Part shown: piece by piece, positions 28,933 through 38,382 of the stretch
Position numbering within the stretch: the first letter of the stretch is position 1
How the letters are laid out: each line of letters begins with the position of its first letter
Assembly: GCF_001467825.1 (NCBI RefSeq)
Contig: NZ_LNYK01000019.1
Coordinates: forward strand, 1 to 53,010
Direction of reading: 5' to 3'
From: Legionella londiniensis
GTDB taxonomy: Bacteria; Pseudomonadota; Gammaproteobacteria; Legionellales; Legionellaceae
Length of the DNA stretch: 53,010 nt
Made by a program: the position numbers and the translations under genes
Notes under the pieces: generated by a model
Seen by the model: the letters and a program-made list of their open reading frames with translations, nothing else
Told to the model about the DNA's origin: nothing
Database searches by the model: none

Positions 28933-29196
28933 ATGAAAAGCTGCAGAATCAGCCCCCTGGCTTTTGGATTGGCTCTTGGAATTTTTTGGGGCATATCCAT
29001 TTTATTGATGGGGTTATTTGCTTATTTTTTCGCTTATGGAGAAGTATTTGTAAGCTCCATGGGAACATTATACATCGGTTATGATGCTTCTATTTTAGGC
29101 AGTATCATTGGCGGAATTATCGGCTTTGTTGATGCGTTTATTTGCGGGCTTATTCTTGCGTGGCTGTATAATTTATTTGCCGGCACAAATAAATAA
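28933..29196 (+). CDS. Small two-segment membrane protein (holin-annotated family)
   Basis: An 87-residue protein with two glycine-rich hydrophobic segments (about residues 9-35 and 50-80), separated by VSSMGTLYIGYDASILGSIIGG. A strong ACGGAGGGTGTC ribosome-binding site precedes the ATG, and TATAAT at 28897-28902 is a possible -10. I recall similar proteins labelled 'bacteriophage holin' in databases, but no phage genes are nearby, so a lysis role is doubtful. It stands alone between rnhB and mdfA. Confidence 0.75.
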   Translation: MKSCRISPLAFGLALGIFWGISILLMGLFAYFFAYGEVFVSSMGTLYIGYDASILGSIIGGIIGFVDAFICGLILAWLYNLFAGTNK

Positions 29197-29252
29197 AATC
29201 ACGCCAAAACGAAGCCGACAATGCGGAGAATAGCATGCTGTTATTGAAACAG

Positions 29253-30533
29253 TTAGGGTGTTTGTTGTCCAAATAAAACCTTAAGAGACTTACCTGAACC
29301 AGGCCTTATGACAGTTAAAAAAGCGATTCCCAAGAGCATAAGGTAAACTAAAGCCAATAACCCACAGCAGAGGCCAAAAAGAGTATATTGGCGAGAAGTA
29401 TATAATACGTTCATTCCCTCTATGCCGAGTGCCTGGATGAACATGGCAATAAGCGTCATCAGCGCCGATGCTGTTCCCTTTGCTATTGGGGTAGAAAAAA
29501 GAATAATTCGATCCAGCGGCGCATTTGTAATCCCCAAACCAAAAAAATAAAAAATCAACCCGGGCATGAGCCATAAGAAATGGTTTGCGAGAAGCAGGGG
29601 CAAAAGAAGCGCTAACAATAAACTGACAGCCACAATCATTGACCCAAGGAATAAAATCATTCGGGATGAGTAATGTTTGGTTAATTTTTGCAAAAACCAG
29701 TTGCCAAGGATGGCAGCCCCAAATACCGGAATTTGCCATAGGCCGTATTCAATAACTGACAATTTTGCATCCGCAATCAGCATGACTGGAGCCAGCGCTA
29801 TCCAGGCAACACAAGGCAATCCCAGAACACCAAGTGCTATGGAACCGAACAAAAAGGCCCGATTTAACAATAAATTCTTATAGTTTGCTGCAATGACTTT
29901 TGGCGATAATGGGACACGCTTGATTTCTTCCCCGTCTGTTTTCATTTGCCCCACAGGCTCCGGCATATGCCGGTAGAGCCCCCATAACGCAATCAATGCG
30001 CCAAGACCTATAAATACAAAAATCAAGCGCCAGCTGAAATAATGGATGAATACCGCTCCAAGCAGCGGACCCAGGAGCGGCGCTAAAATCGACACATTGG
30101 CCATGATTGCAATCAATCGAATAGCGTCCATTTCTGCAAAAATTTCTTGCAGCGTCGCATAACCCACAACACCAATAAAACAAAGCCCCATTCCTTGAAA
30201 GAAACGGGCCATGAGAAATTGTTCCATGGATTGCGAAGAAGCGATAAAAACAGTACAGATGAGAAATAAAGCTGCGCCGGAAAGCATGACCGGCCTTCGT
30301 CCGTAATAATCTGAGAGCGGGCCTAAAAACAGCTGAAGGCTCGCTCCGCCAAGAATGTAGAACGTCAGGGATGACGCAACGGCAGATTCAGGACCATTCA
30401 GCGTCTTCACCACCTGGATCATGCCAGGCATAATCATGTCGTTAGCGATATAGGTCAGAAATTCATAGAAAACTAAAAAAGCAGCAAAAATAAATGCCTG
30501 TTTACGTGTTATATTGATTAAGGGCTGCGACAT
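29253..30533 (-). CDS. mdfA: MdfA-type multidrug MFS exporter
   Basis: A 426-residue drug/proton antiporter of the inner membrane with about 12 segments. It follows E. coli MdfA closely in key regions: FLVFYEFLTYIANDMIMPGM in helix 1 (with the MdfA membrane acidic residue pair), LGPLSDYYGRRPVMLSGA (MFS loop motif), RFFQGMGLCFIGVVGYATLQE, and MANVSILAPLLGPLLGAVF. Expected substrates are lipophilic cations and chloramphenicol-like drugs; the true range is not readable from sequence. Solitary gene. Confidence 0.85.
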   Translation of the reverse strand: MSQPLINITRKQAFIFAAFLVFYEFLTYIANDMIMPGMIQVVKTLNGPESAVASSLTFYILGGASLQLFLGPLSDYYGRRPVMLSGAALFLICTVFIASSQSMEQFLMARFFQGMGLCFIGVVGYATLQEIFAEMDAIRLIAIMANVSILAPLLGPLLGAVFIHYFSWRLIFVFIGLGALIALWGLYRHMPEPVGQMKTDGEEIKRVPLSPKVIAANYKNLLLNRAFLFGSIALGVLGLPCVAWIALAPVMLIADAKLSVIEYGLWQIPVFGAAILGNWFLQKLTKHYSSRMILFLGSMIVAVSLLLALLLPLLLANHFLWLMPGLIFYFFGLGITNAPLDRIILFSTPIAKGTASALMTLIAMFIQALGIEGMNVLYTSRQYTLFGLCCGLLALVYLMLLGIAFLTVIRPGSGKSLKVLFGQQTP

Positions 30534-30672
30534 GAAAGGCTCAAATTCTATTTCTATTTTTTTACGTTTTGATTATACACAAAACATATTATCTGATGAA
30601 ATTTGTATCTAAAATTGTAAAAAACATCCGTTTGATGGATGTTGAGCGATATTCCGGGTTAACCTCATACTT

Positions 30673-31965
30673 TCAAGAATTATGAGTCAGTTTTACTTCA
30701 AAAGCTTCATGTTTACCGTAGAAATGATCGCTTATTGCGTAACCAACCACTGCCGCCAGCTCATTATTGACGTAAAGCAGAGGAATTGTTTGGCGAAACC
30801 ACGGCGGCACCTGCCATTGTTGCAATAATTTTTTGAGACTTTTTGTTTGCCCCCGCCAAAAAATATGTTCTCCACCCTGACGGTAACGGACGGATAAGCG
30901 GGCATTTTCGGGAATGTTTAACCCTTGTTTCGCCGGAAACACCTGCAAAACTCTGCCTTCTCCCAAACTTAAAGGTTCTGGAAAATTTTTCCAGGCAAGC
31001 TCCGGCAAGTGCGTTCCGGGCATCTCTGACAGGATATAAAGACAGCCCTGGTAGCGCTTGATGACTGTACCTTCCCACGCTACTGCCGGAGAAGCATCCA
31101 CTTTTGCGGCAATGACCTCATCCACGATGCGATTCAAACTCATCGTGGTTGGCATTTGAACCTGGTTTAATTTAAGCCAGGTACGTAGCACGTTATTTAA
31201 GCGGCGCCTTGGCAAATTGCGTAACGGCAAAAGAGGCAAGCAGTTGTTTGCTCTTGCTAATTCGCTGCAATCAAGAATTGCCAAATCCGCGAGATTTTCT
31301 TTGGCTTCCTGACAATGCTTGGCTGCCCGGACTAAATTGGCATCCACTCCTGGCCATTTATTTCTGAGCAGGGGAAAAATGCAATGGCGCAGATAATTGC
31401 GGGAATAGGCAAGACTTAAATTGCTTTCATCATCTATCCAGTCCAGCTGATGCTCGATTGCATATTGATGAAGCTTCTCTCTTGGATAATTCAAAAAAGG
31501 TCTAGCCATCATCCCTGAGTGAAACGCCTTAAATGAAACCATGGCAGAAAGCCCATCGATACCCGCGCCGCGAAACAGCTGCAACAGCAGCGTTTCTGCC
31601 TGATCATTGGCATGATGACCAAGCAGCAGGCAGTCATCTTTCTGGATGATCTGACCGAAAGCGCGATAACGCTCAATCCGTGCATGCTCTTCAACATTGG
31701 CTGTTAAATCAACCTGAACTCTTCTGGCAACAAAAGAAACACCATGCTCTTTTGTGAAATTCCGACAATGGGACTGCCATTTATCTGCATTGGGGCTTAG
31801 CCCATGATTGATATGGACAGCAATCAGTTTTTTATGCAGCAGAGGCTCAATAAGAAGACTGTGCAGCAGCACTGTAGAGTCAAGACCCCCGCTGAAAGCG
31901 ACGATTAGCCGTCGAAATTGCGCCAGCAGTCCAAGCCAGTGCTCAGTCAGCAAGGATTCAATCAC
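30673..31965 (-). CDS. tilS: tRNA(Ile)-lysidine synthase
   Basis: TilS changes C34 of tRNA-Ile(CAU) to lysidine so that it reads AUA. The PP-loop [18 protein letters not shown] is followed by [13 protein letters not shown] and [26 protein letters not shown]; the C-terminal domains are also present. The frame is open to 32016, but a GTG at 31965, inside the end of accA, gives a start about 20 residues before the PP-loop, as in E. coli, and a length of 430 (E. coli 432). That start is therefore preferred, with an 8-base overlap suggesting coupling. Confidence 0.93.
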   Translation of the reverse strand: MIESLLTEHWLGLLAQFRRLIVAFSGGLDSTVLLHSLLIEPLLHKKLIAVHINHGLSPNADKWQSHCRNFTKEHGVSFVARRVQVDLTANVEEHARIERYRAFGQIIQKDDCLLLGHHANDQAETLLLQLFRGAGIDGLSAMVSFKAFHSGMMARPFLNYPREKLHQYAIEHQLDWIDDESNLSLAYSRNYLRHCIFPLLRNKWPGVDANLVRAAKHCQEAKENLADLAILDCSELARANNCLPLLPLRNLPRRRLNNVLRTWLKLNQVQMPTTMSLNRIVDEVIAAKVDASPAVAWEGTVIKRYQGCLYILSEMPGTHLPELAWKNFPEPLSLGEGRVLQVFPAKQGLNIPENARLSVRYRQGGEHIFWRGQTKSLKKLLQQWQVPPWFRQTIPLLYVNNELAAVVGYAISDHFYGKHEAFEVKLTHNS

Positions 31966-32911
31966 AAGCCCCCATTGCCATGAATTTTTTATAACGTTCG
32001 GCCAGCAAAACATCAACAGGCATTGATTTTAATTCCCGTAACTCATCGCTTAACACAGCATTTAACCGTATCATCATTTCCTCTAAATTACGGTGAGCGC
32101 CGCCCAGAGGTTCCTCAACTACCCTGTCAATCAAACCATTTTCCAAAATTTTGTCTGCTGTAATCCCCATTGCCCGCGCCGCCTCACTTGCTTTTGCGGG
32201 ATCTTTCCAGAGAATAGAGGCGCAACCTTCAGGTGAAATCACTGAATAAATAGCGTATTGCAGCATGATGATGCGATCTCCAACTCCGATGGCCAAAGCG
32301 CCGCCTGATCCCGCCTCGCCAGTCACCACACATATAACAGGAGTTTTGAGGATAGACATTTCCATTAAGTTGCGCGCAATGGCTTCGGATTGATTCCGCT
32401 CTTCAGCGCCAATTCCTGGATAGGCGCCAGCGGTATCAATAAATGTAAATACCGGCAACTTGAACTTCTCAGCAAGCTTCATCAAACGTAAAGCTTTGCG
32501 GTATTCTTCAGGGCGCGCCATGCCGAAATTACGGTAAACCTTTTCTTTCGTTCGCTTGCCCTTCTGGTGACCCAAAACAACGACAGGCTCATTATGAAAA
32601 CGAGCAAGGCCTCCGATAATCGCTGGTGCTGATGAATAATGCCTGTCACCATGAAGCTCCTGAAAATCAGTAAAAAGATGTTCAATATAATCTGTGGTTT
32701 GCGGGCGCAAGGGGTGCCTTGCCATTTGCGCAATCTGCCAGGGCTCAAGGTGAGCAAAGATGTGCTTCATCAGCTCTTCGCATTTTGCTTCAAGCCGCGT
32801 AATTTCTTCGCTTAAATTGACTTCCGTATCACTGCCCACCATGCGCAGCGCTTCAATTTTTTGGTTCAATTCTTCAATTGGCTGTTCAAAATCTAAAAAT
32901 TGTCGGCTCAT
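31958..32911 (-). CDS. accA: Acetyl-CoA carboxylase carboxyltransferase subunit alpha
   Basis: With AccD, transfers the carboxyl group from carboxybiotin to acetyl-CoA, giving malonyl-CoA for FabD. The 317-residue protein starts [20 protein letters not shown] and has the crotonase-fold core [24 protein letters not shown] and [20 protein letters not shown], then [15 protein letters not shown]. It overlaps tilS, an order also seen in E. coli (accA, ldcC, yaeR, tilS region). Confidence 0.97.
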   Translation of the reverse strand: MSRQFLDFEQPIEELNQKIEALRMVGSDTEVNLSEEITRLEAKCEELMKHIFAHLEPWQIAQMARHPLRPQTTDYIEHLFTDFQELHGDRHYSSAPAIIGGLARFHNEPVVVLGHQKGKRTKEKVYRNFGMARPEEYRKALRLMKLAEKFKLPVFTFIDTAGAYPGIGAEERNQSEAIARNLMEMSILKTPVICVVTGEAGSGGALAIGVGDRIIMLQYAIYSVISPEGCASILWKDPAKASEAARAMGITADKILENGLIDRVVEEPLGGAHRNLEEMMIRLNAVLSDELRELKSMPVDVLLAERYKKFMAMGACD

Positions 32912-33006
32912 TGATTACTCGTTTAGGTTCATAGGTTACAATGGTAGCTCTGCGAAGTATAACTGTAACCATGCAACGTTGCCAGAAGTGTACTCATTTA
33001 ATAGAC

Positions 33007-33741
33007 ATGAATATATCCGCTTTCCAACCTTTTACTAAACAGGAACTATCCCTGTCCAGGCAATGCATCGATATTTGGCGTTTCTCCCTGCGCCAAGTCT
33101 TTAACGAAGCGCCAAGCATACTGAATCAAGAAGAAATGGGGCGCGCCGGGCGTTTTTATTTTCCAAAGCATCGACGCCGCTTCATTGCAGCCCGAGTTAT
33201 GCTGAGGCTGATACTTGCGCGCTATGTAAAACTTGATGCAGCACAGCTTGAATTTGTTTTTAATGAACATGGCAAACCAGATTTAGCACATATTCCTTTT
33301 ATCCAGTTTAATTTGAGCCATTCTGCCGATTTAGCCCTGCTGGCAGTTGGCAAGGAATTTCCTTTAGGGATTGATTTGGAATTTTTTTCTGCCCGCCCTT
33401 ATGAAGGGATTGGCAGCCATCTTTTTTCGGAACAGGAAAACCAAACACTAAAGAGCTTACAACCTGCTTTAAAACCGCTTTGTTTTTTTCATATTTGGAC
33501 ACAGAAAGAAGCCTTTATTAAAGCCTGCGGTCTGGGGCTAAGTTACCCAACGCGAAAGATAACTGTTCCTGCCTTGCCGCCTGCGGACAATTTAATTATT
33601 GACCCTTTGACGAAGACAACATGGAAAATCACCTCTTTTGTACCCCAAATCAGCTGTTGCGCCGCACTTTGCTATAATCCCGAAATAAACTCTTTTCGCC
33701 ATTTCGAGATTAAAGATGTTACCAATCTGCTCACAGAATGA
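33007..33741 (+). CDS. 4'-phosphopantetheinyl transferase, Sfp type
   Basis: Transfers phosphopantetheine from CoA to a serine on carrier proteins. The magnesium-binding and catalytic motifs of the Sfp type are seen: FNLSHSADLALLAV, LGIDLEFF (Gly-Ile-Asp-x-Glu) and FHIWTQKEAFIKACGLGLSYP (W-x-x-K-E-A). The frame is open from 32941, but the ATG at 33007 gives 244 residues, near the family size; neither start has a clear ribosome-binding site. Whether it serves AcpP or a secondary-metabolite carrier cannot be told. birA begins four bases after its stop. Confidence 0.88.
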   Translation: MNISAFQPFTKQELSLSRQCIDIWRFSLRQVFNEAPSILNQEEMGRAGRFYFPKHRRRFIAARVMLRLILARYVKLDAAQLEFVFNEHGKPDLAHIPFIQFNLSHSADLALLAVGKEFPLGIDLEFFSARPYEGIGSHLFSEQENQTLKSLQPALKPLCFFHIWTQKEAFIKACGLGLSYPTRKITVPALPPADNLIIDPLTKTTWKITSFVPQISCCAALCYNPEINSFRHFEIKDVTNLLTE

Positions 33742-33744
33742 TGT

Positions 33745-34728
33745 ATGAAACAATTTAACGATAAACAAATCAAAATCCTAAACGAGCTTGCCAGGGGCGA
33801 ATGTAAAAGCGGCGAAGAAATAGGCCAGGCCCTGGGCATTACGCGGACGGCTGTTTGGAAACAAATCAGGCAACTTTCAGACATGGGCGTGCCAATTGAG
33901 TCTCGGCCCCAAAAAGGGTATCAGTTAAGAGCTCCCGTGATGCTGCTTGACGAGCAACATATCCTTGCAAATTTAAAGTCAACTTCTATTGCCAAGGATT
34001 TATGTTTCCATCTTTTTGCATCCATTGACTCCACCAACCGTTTTTTAAAAAATCTTCCCAAAGACCGCTTTATCCATGTCTGCTGCGCGGAAATGCAGAC
34101 TGACGGCCGAGGCCGCTTTGGCAGGCAATGGCTCTCCCCATTTGGCGACAATATATATTGTTCCAGCCGCTGGCACTTTTCCTGCGACCCGCTGCAGCTC
34201 TCAGGCTTAAGCCTGGTTGTCAGCCTTGCTGTCCATTCGGCCCTCAAATCCTTAAATTTCCATACAGATATTCAAATTAAGTGGCCCAATGATTTATTAT
34301 GGCAGAATCGGAAATTAAGCGGTTGCCTGATTGAAATCAGTGCGGAAAGTCATGGCGAAACCGATGTCGTGATTGGGATTGGCCTGAATGTCAATTCAAC
34401 CGGGATTCTGGATAAAATGCTCGATAAACCCTGGTGCTCTTTGTATGATATCACTTCTATTCGCCAGAATCGAAATGTCATTATCGCTAAACTCATATTG
34501 AGCTTGCAAGAATATCTGCAACGCTTTTCCTTGCTTGGTTTTAAAGCTTTTCTTGAAGAATGGAATGATCTGGATTATCTGAAAAATCAATCAGTTATGG
34601 TTCATCACCACTCTGATTCAGTTTCAGGCATAGCCATGGGTGTAAATGAATTGGGGCAACTGATGCTCATGAGTGACAAAGGAGAAATGCTTTACTTAAC
34701 GAGCGGAGATACGACAATGAGCTTTTAA
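33745..34728 (+). CDS. birA: Biotin-protein ligase / biotin operon repressor
   Basis: BirA attaches biotin to AccB and, in its long form, represses biotin synthesis genes. The 327-residue protein has an N-terminal winged helix (EEIGQALGITRTAVWKQIRQL, about residues 25-45), then the ligase core with TDGRGRFGRQWLSPFGDNIYCS and KWPNDLLWQNRKLSGCLIE, and a C-terminal SH3-like domain. The HTH means it is the bifunctional form. Four bases after the Sfp-type gene. Confidence 0.95.
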   Translation: MKQFNDKQIKILNELARGECKSGEEIGQALGITRTAVWKQIRQLSDMGVPIESRPQKGYQLRAPVMLLDEQHILANLKSTSIAKDLCFHLFASIDSTNRFLKNLPKDRFIHVCCAEMQTDGRGRFGRQWLSPFGDNIYCSSRWHFSCDPLQLSGLSLVVSLAVHSALKSLNFHTDIQIKWPNDLLWQNRKLSGCLIEISAESHGETDVVIGIGLNVNSTGILDKMLDKPWCSLYDITSIRQNRNVIIAKLILSLQEYLQRFSLLGFKAFLEEWNDLDYLKNQSVMVHHHSDSVSGIAMGVNELGQLMLMSDKGEMLYLTSGDTTMSF

Positions 34729-34733
34729 GGCTG

Positions 34734-34762
34734 CGTTCCTGACATCTATTTTGCCAGGAACG
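34734..34762. terminator. Hairpin between convergent birA and csrA
   Basis: CGTTCCTG (34734-34741) and CAGGAACG (34755-34762) form a perfect 8-base stem with a 13-base loop, six bases after the birA stop and 25 bases before the csrA stop on the other strand. No T-run follows on either strand, so it would be a weak intrinsic terminator or an mRNA-end stabilising hairpin. Confidence 0.4.
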
Positions 34763-34787
34763 GAAAGACTGTGATTAAAATTCGGAG

Positions 34788-34982
34788 TTAAACTACTTCT
34801 TCTGTATCACTGCCTTGTTTTTCCTGCTGAATACGAAGATAAATTTCTTCACGGTGAACAGAAACATCTTTCGGCGCATTGATGCCTAAACGTACCTGAT
34901 TGCCTTTTACACCCAAAACAGTGATGTTTACATCATCACCGATGATTAATGTTTCACCGATGCGGCGAGTTAAAATCAACAT
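34788..34982 (-). CDS. csrA: Carbon storage regulator CsrA
   Basis: CsrA binds GGA-containing mRNA leaders and controls translation; in Legionella it keeps the replicative phase and is countered by Rsm RNAs. The 64-residue protein [20 protein letters not shown] followed by [24 protein letters not shown] is a standard CsrA with the RNA-binding Arg in VHREEI. The ATG at 34982 has AGGGAG upstream; the longer frame to 35021 is spurious. A TACAAT -10-like hexamer lies at 35094-35099. Confidence 0.97.
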   Translation of the reverse strand: MLILTRRIGETLIIGDDVNITVLGVKGNQVRLGINAPKDVSVHREEIYLRIQQEKQGSDTEEVV

Positions 34983-35270
34983 AATAAAAATCTCCCTAAC
35001 AAATTGCCGCCGTATTTCCATAGAACGCTTCCATGGGTGCTCTTGGCAGCATCATAATGACTAAATAACAATCAACTCAATTGATCGACTCCCATTGTAC
35101 AGAATATTTCTTAACGCAATATTAAGAGTTCATCAATGTTAGCCTAATTTTTAAACATAAAATCAATTTTGCAGATTGCTGAAAATGGCTGTCGCCGCAA
35201 AGTTATTTTATATTTTTTTAACTAGATTGATTAAAATTTAATCTATATTTTAATTATATGTATTAAAAAT

Positions 35271-36296
35271 TCATTTTTCTAATAATAAAGCAATTTTCTT
35301 GCCAGCCTTAAATTTAAAAAGCAAGCAAAACAACGGTAAATAGGCAATTGCGATTCCTATCAAGCCATCGATATACCCTTGCCCAACAAGCAGGGCAATA
35401 GGAAGCAACCAAATAAGGTTAATAAGTAAGACAGCGAAAGAAACCCGAAAATGGCCATAACATCTGGACGCTTTTTGATAAGCATGAGTGCAATGGGCAT
35501 CGGTCAGTTTATATCCTTGCATGAGCCTTAGCAATAATGTTCCGGTTGCATCGACTATGAATACTCCAAGCAGGATAATCCAGGCCCAAAATAAGGAAGC
35601 ATTGACCAAAGCTGCCTGCAGGGAAAAAAATCCAATCACCAACCCCAAAAATCCGCTTCCGCAGTCTCCCATAAAAATACGGGCGGGCGGAAAATTCCAC
35701 CATAAAAAACCGCATACAGAAGCTGCGAGAAATAAAGGAAGAATAGCCAAAGTATGATTTCCGCTTAAGACATATAATAAAGCTCCTCCCAAACAAACGC
35801 TTAGCGCCTCAACCGCCGCAAGGGCATCTACCCCATCCATGAAGTTGTATAGATTAATCATCCAGACCAGATAGAAAGCAGCAAGGAAATTAGCCGTCAA
35901 TCCCATAGGCATTATCCAGGAATAAAAACCAACAGCTGCCATACCGCCCAGACCATATAGGACAATGACGCTTGCTATAAAATGGACGATAAGCCGGGAT
36001 GCTGCGGATACATGTCCCAAATCATCAGCAAACCCAATAGCTGCAATGAATAGGCTGGCAATCAATATACTGGCGTTTTGTGTCAAAGACAGTTCTGAAT
36101 AATAAAATAAAAAAGGAATTATCAGCAAAAAAGAAAAAACAAAAGCCAAACCGCCTCCACGTGGAGTTGGTACCTGATGGGAACTGCGGTGATTAGGGAT
36201 ATCAATGATGCTTCGCGCTAAAGAAAAACTGCGTATACGCCAGGTCAAAATCCAGGACAAGGCAGCAAGGAATAAAGCAATCAATACGTATAGCAT
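35271..36296 (-). CDS. Polyprenyl-phosphate sugar-1-phosphate transferase (WecA/MraY family)
   Basis: These inner-membrane enzymes load the first sugar phosphate onto undecaprenyl phosphate for LPS O-chain or other glycan synthesis. The 341-residue protein has about ten to eleven segments and the family motifs NHRSSHQVPTPRGGG, FADD (magnesium-binding), NLYNFMDGVDALA and FMGDCGSGFLG. The HQVPTPRGGG loop places it with WecA/WbpL/TagO types rather than MraY. No other sugar genes adjoin; pgi is divergent. The 288-base gap to csrA is AT-rich, with a GATTAAA-AT-TTTAATC palindrome near 35228, and holds no gene that I can see. Confidence 0.85.
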   Translation of the reverse strand: MLYVLIALFLAALSWILTWRIRSFSLARSIIDIPNHRSSHQVPTPRGGGLAFVFSFLLIIPFLFYYSELSLTQNASILIASLFIAAIGFADDLGHVSAASRLIVHFIASVIVLYGLGGMAAVGFYSWIMPMGLTANFLAAFYLVWMINLYNFMDGVDALAAVEALSVCLGGALLYVLSGNHTLAILPLFLAASVCGFLWWNFPPARIFMGDCGSGFLGLVIGFFSLQAALVNASLFWAWIILLGVFIVDATGTLLLRLMQGYKLTDAHCTHAYQKASRCYGHFRVSFAVLLINLIWLLPIALLVGQGYIDGLIGIAIAYLPLFCLLFKFKAGKKIALLLEK

Positions 36297-36423
36297 CTAA
36301 AAATCCCAAATAAACTGTCAACGCCATTGAGGGGGCAGAGTTCGATGAAATCCCGAAGTGAATTTCTTTATTACTTTGTGCTTTAATGCTATCTTAAGTC
36401 ACAAAAAGCAAGCATTATCAAAT

Positions 36424-37893
36424 ATGAATCAACTTGTCAGGCAGCAAATCTGGAGTGCCTTAAAAACACATGCTGCAGATTTTTTTTATCAACAAAGCGA
36501 AAGCGCGCTTAAGGACGATACAGCCTATCTTTCTGCATGCCAAATTCACCTGGATTACACAAAACAACGTATTACGCCCGCCACATTAAAACTGTTATTT
36601 GATCTGGCTGAAAGCTGCCAGTTAGCTGATAAAATCCATGCACTGATGCGGGGTGATAAAGTCAATCACAGCGAGAACAGGCCTGCGTTGCATACCGCAT
36701 TGCGCTCGCCTGGCTCCACTCATATCCAGCTCGATAACCGTAATGTGACAGAAGATGTTATGGCAGCTCAGGCAAAAATGCAAACCATAGCATCAATGAT
36801 CCGCAATAAGCAATGGCTGGGCTACTCTGGTAAAGCGATTACTGATATAGTCAACATCGGCATCGGCGGCTCTGATCTTGGTCCCAGGTTCTGTATTGAA
36901 GCCTTGCATCAATATGCATCGCAAGAATTGGGCTACCATTTCATTTCTGATGCAGAACCCATGGCATTTGCCTCTGTTGCCAAAAGACTGCAACCGGATA
37001 CCACCCTGTTTATCGTCTCATCCAAATCTTTTACTACCCGGGAAACCCTGTACAATGCCCGTAAGGCAATCGCCTGGGTTGGCAACCAACATCTTGATAC
37101 CCATTTTATCGCTGTTACTGCCAAAATTGAAAAAGCGCTTGAGTTTGGCTTTAAAAACATATTGCCAATTTGGGACTGGGTAGGAGGCCGTTATTCTTTT
37201 TGCTCAGCTATTAATTTAATTTCTGCCATTGCCATAGGCTTTGAACATTTCCAGCAAATATTACAAGGCGCTCATCAAATGGATTTACATTTTAAAGAAA
37301 GCGAATTGAAAAAAAATTTGCCGGTGATGCTCGCGCTTCTTGGGGTATGGAACAATAATTTTTTATCTATCCATAATCATCTTATCCTGACTTACGCCAA
37401 ACCACTTGACAAATTTGTTCCCTACATCCAGCAGCTCGATATGGAAAGCAACGGCAAATCAATCGATAATCAGGGCAATGCCGTGAATTACGCCACAGGT
37501 CCTATCATCTGGGGCGGCCCAGGAAACCAGGCGCAACACAGTTATTATCAATTACTGTGCCAGGGAACCCATAAGATCACCGCAGACTTTATAACGCTCG
37601 ATAGTTATGCTGATGAACTGATCAATCAACTGGCAAAAGCTAAGATGAACATTTTAACAGCAGGAGTCAGAGAGCCCTTGCATCCAAATGGCTTTATTCC
37701 AGGCAATGTCCCCTTAAACCATATTCGCCTGGAACAAATGACCCCCTTCACCCTCGGCGCCCTGGTAGCCATGTATGAACACAAAATTTTTACTCAAAGC
37801 ATCATCTGGAATATTAATGCTTTTGATCAACCAGGCGTAGAAAGTGCAAAACATCATGCCGGCCTTTCAACCCGGTCAATTCAAAATGCATAG
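36424..37893 (+). CDS. pgi: Glucose-6-phosphate isomerase
   Basis: Interconverts glucose-6-phosphate and fructose-6-phosphate. Signatures are present: VNIGIGGSDLGPRF, FIVSSKSFTTRETL, WDWVGGRYSFCSAINL, the catalytic glutamate in QLDMESNGKS and the GPIIWGGPGNQAQHSYYQL histidine region. The ATG at 36424 gives 489 residues, shorter than E. coli (549) but similar to other Legionellales; a GTG at 36358 would add 22 unconserved residues. Confidence 0.96.
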   Translation: MNQLVRQQIWSALKTHAADFFYQQSESALKDDTAYLSACQIHLDYTKQRITPATLKLLFDLAESCQLADKIHALMRGDKVNHSENRPALHTALRSPGSTHIQLDNRNVTEDVMAAQAKMQTIASMIRNKQWLGYSGKAITDIVNIGIGGSDLGPRFCIEALHQYASQELGYHFISDAEPMAFASVAKRLQPDTTLFIVSSKSFTTRETLYNARKAIAWVGNQHLDTHFIAVTAKIEKALEFGFKNILPIWDWVGGRYSFCSAINLISAIAIGFEHFQQILQGAHQMDLHFKESELKKNLPVMLALLGVWNNNFLSIHNHLILTYAKPLDKFVPYIQQLDMESNGKSIDNQGNAVNYATGPIIWGGPGNQAQHSYYQLLCQGTHKITADFITLDSYADELINQLAKAKMNILTAGVREPLHPNGFIPGNVPLNHIRLEQMTPFTLGALVAMYEHKIFTQSIIWNINAFDQPGVESAKHHAGLSTRSIQNA

Positions 37894-37945
37894 ATTTCAG
37901 CATCTCTTGCTATGCAATTCAAGCCAGTATCGAAGACACCTCAAA

Positions 37946-38093
37946 GCCTACGCATGAAAAAACTCTTGACTTCGGTTTACCTGGAATCCAGTGATTCTGA
38001 ATCAAATACTGGATCCCGCGAACGAGTCGCGGGACGTAGGAATAGGAGCCAAGTTGACCTCATCTAATCCAAGTTTGATTTTCATGCGTAGGC
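37946..38093. repeat. Complete 148-bp palindromic repeat element
   Basis: Terminal inverted repeats GCCTACGCATGAAAA (37946-37960) and TTTTCATGCGTAGGC (38079-38093) match perfectly. Inside, ATCCAGT pairs with ACTGGAT and TCCCGCGA-acgag-TCGCGGGA forms a GC hairpin. The ends (left about 25 bases, right about 45 bases) match the element at 42407-42520; the cores differ. The remaining part of the 489-base gap after pgi, up to the PmrA-like box, has no visible gene. Confidence 0.8.
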
Positions 38094-38326
38094 CCTGGAA
38101 GATACCCGTGATAGTTTGCGCTAATTGACCAAATATACAAAGCAGTGTTTAAAAGATTTCAAGTAGAACGTTTATTACAAAAAAATAAAAGTACTGCTTG
38201 ATGGCTTAATTTCCAAAGCGACTATCCAGACAGATTTATTCTTTGGATACAACGAAATAATTGCCCTTTCCATGAATAGAAATTATTTTTTATCCTGCAA
38301 AGAGACAGCTAATTTTTAAATTTTTT

Positions 38327-38346
38327 CTTAAGATTTTCTTAATAAT
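38327..38346 (+). promoter_or_regulatory. PmrA-like tandem box upstream of the 887-aa ankyrin protein
   Basis: CTTAAGATT-TT-CTTAATAAT resembles the published Legionella/Coxiella PmrA element, two copies of cTTAATatT separated by two bases (11-base period). A TAAAAT -10-like hexamer follows seven bases after the box (38354-38359), and the ATG is at 38383. PmrA controls many Dot/Icm effectors. Confidence 0.55.
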
Positions 38347-38382
38347 TTCCCAGTAAAATTCCTGAAATTTAAGCCATTCAAA

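Noticed and set aside
28933..29196. Phage lysis gene (holin)
   Set aside because: Only a small membrane protein; no endolysin, integrase or structural phage genes in the window.
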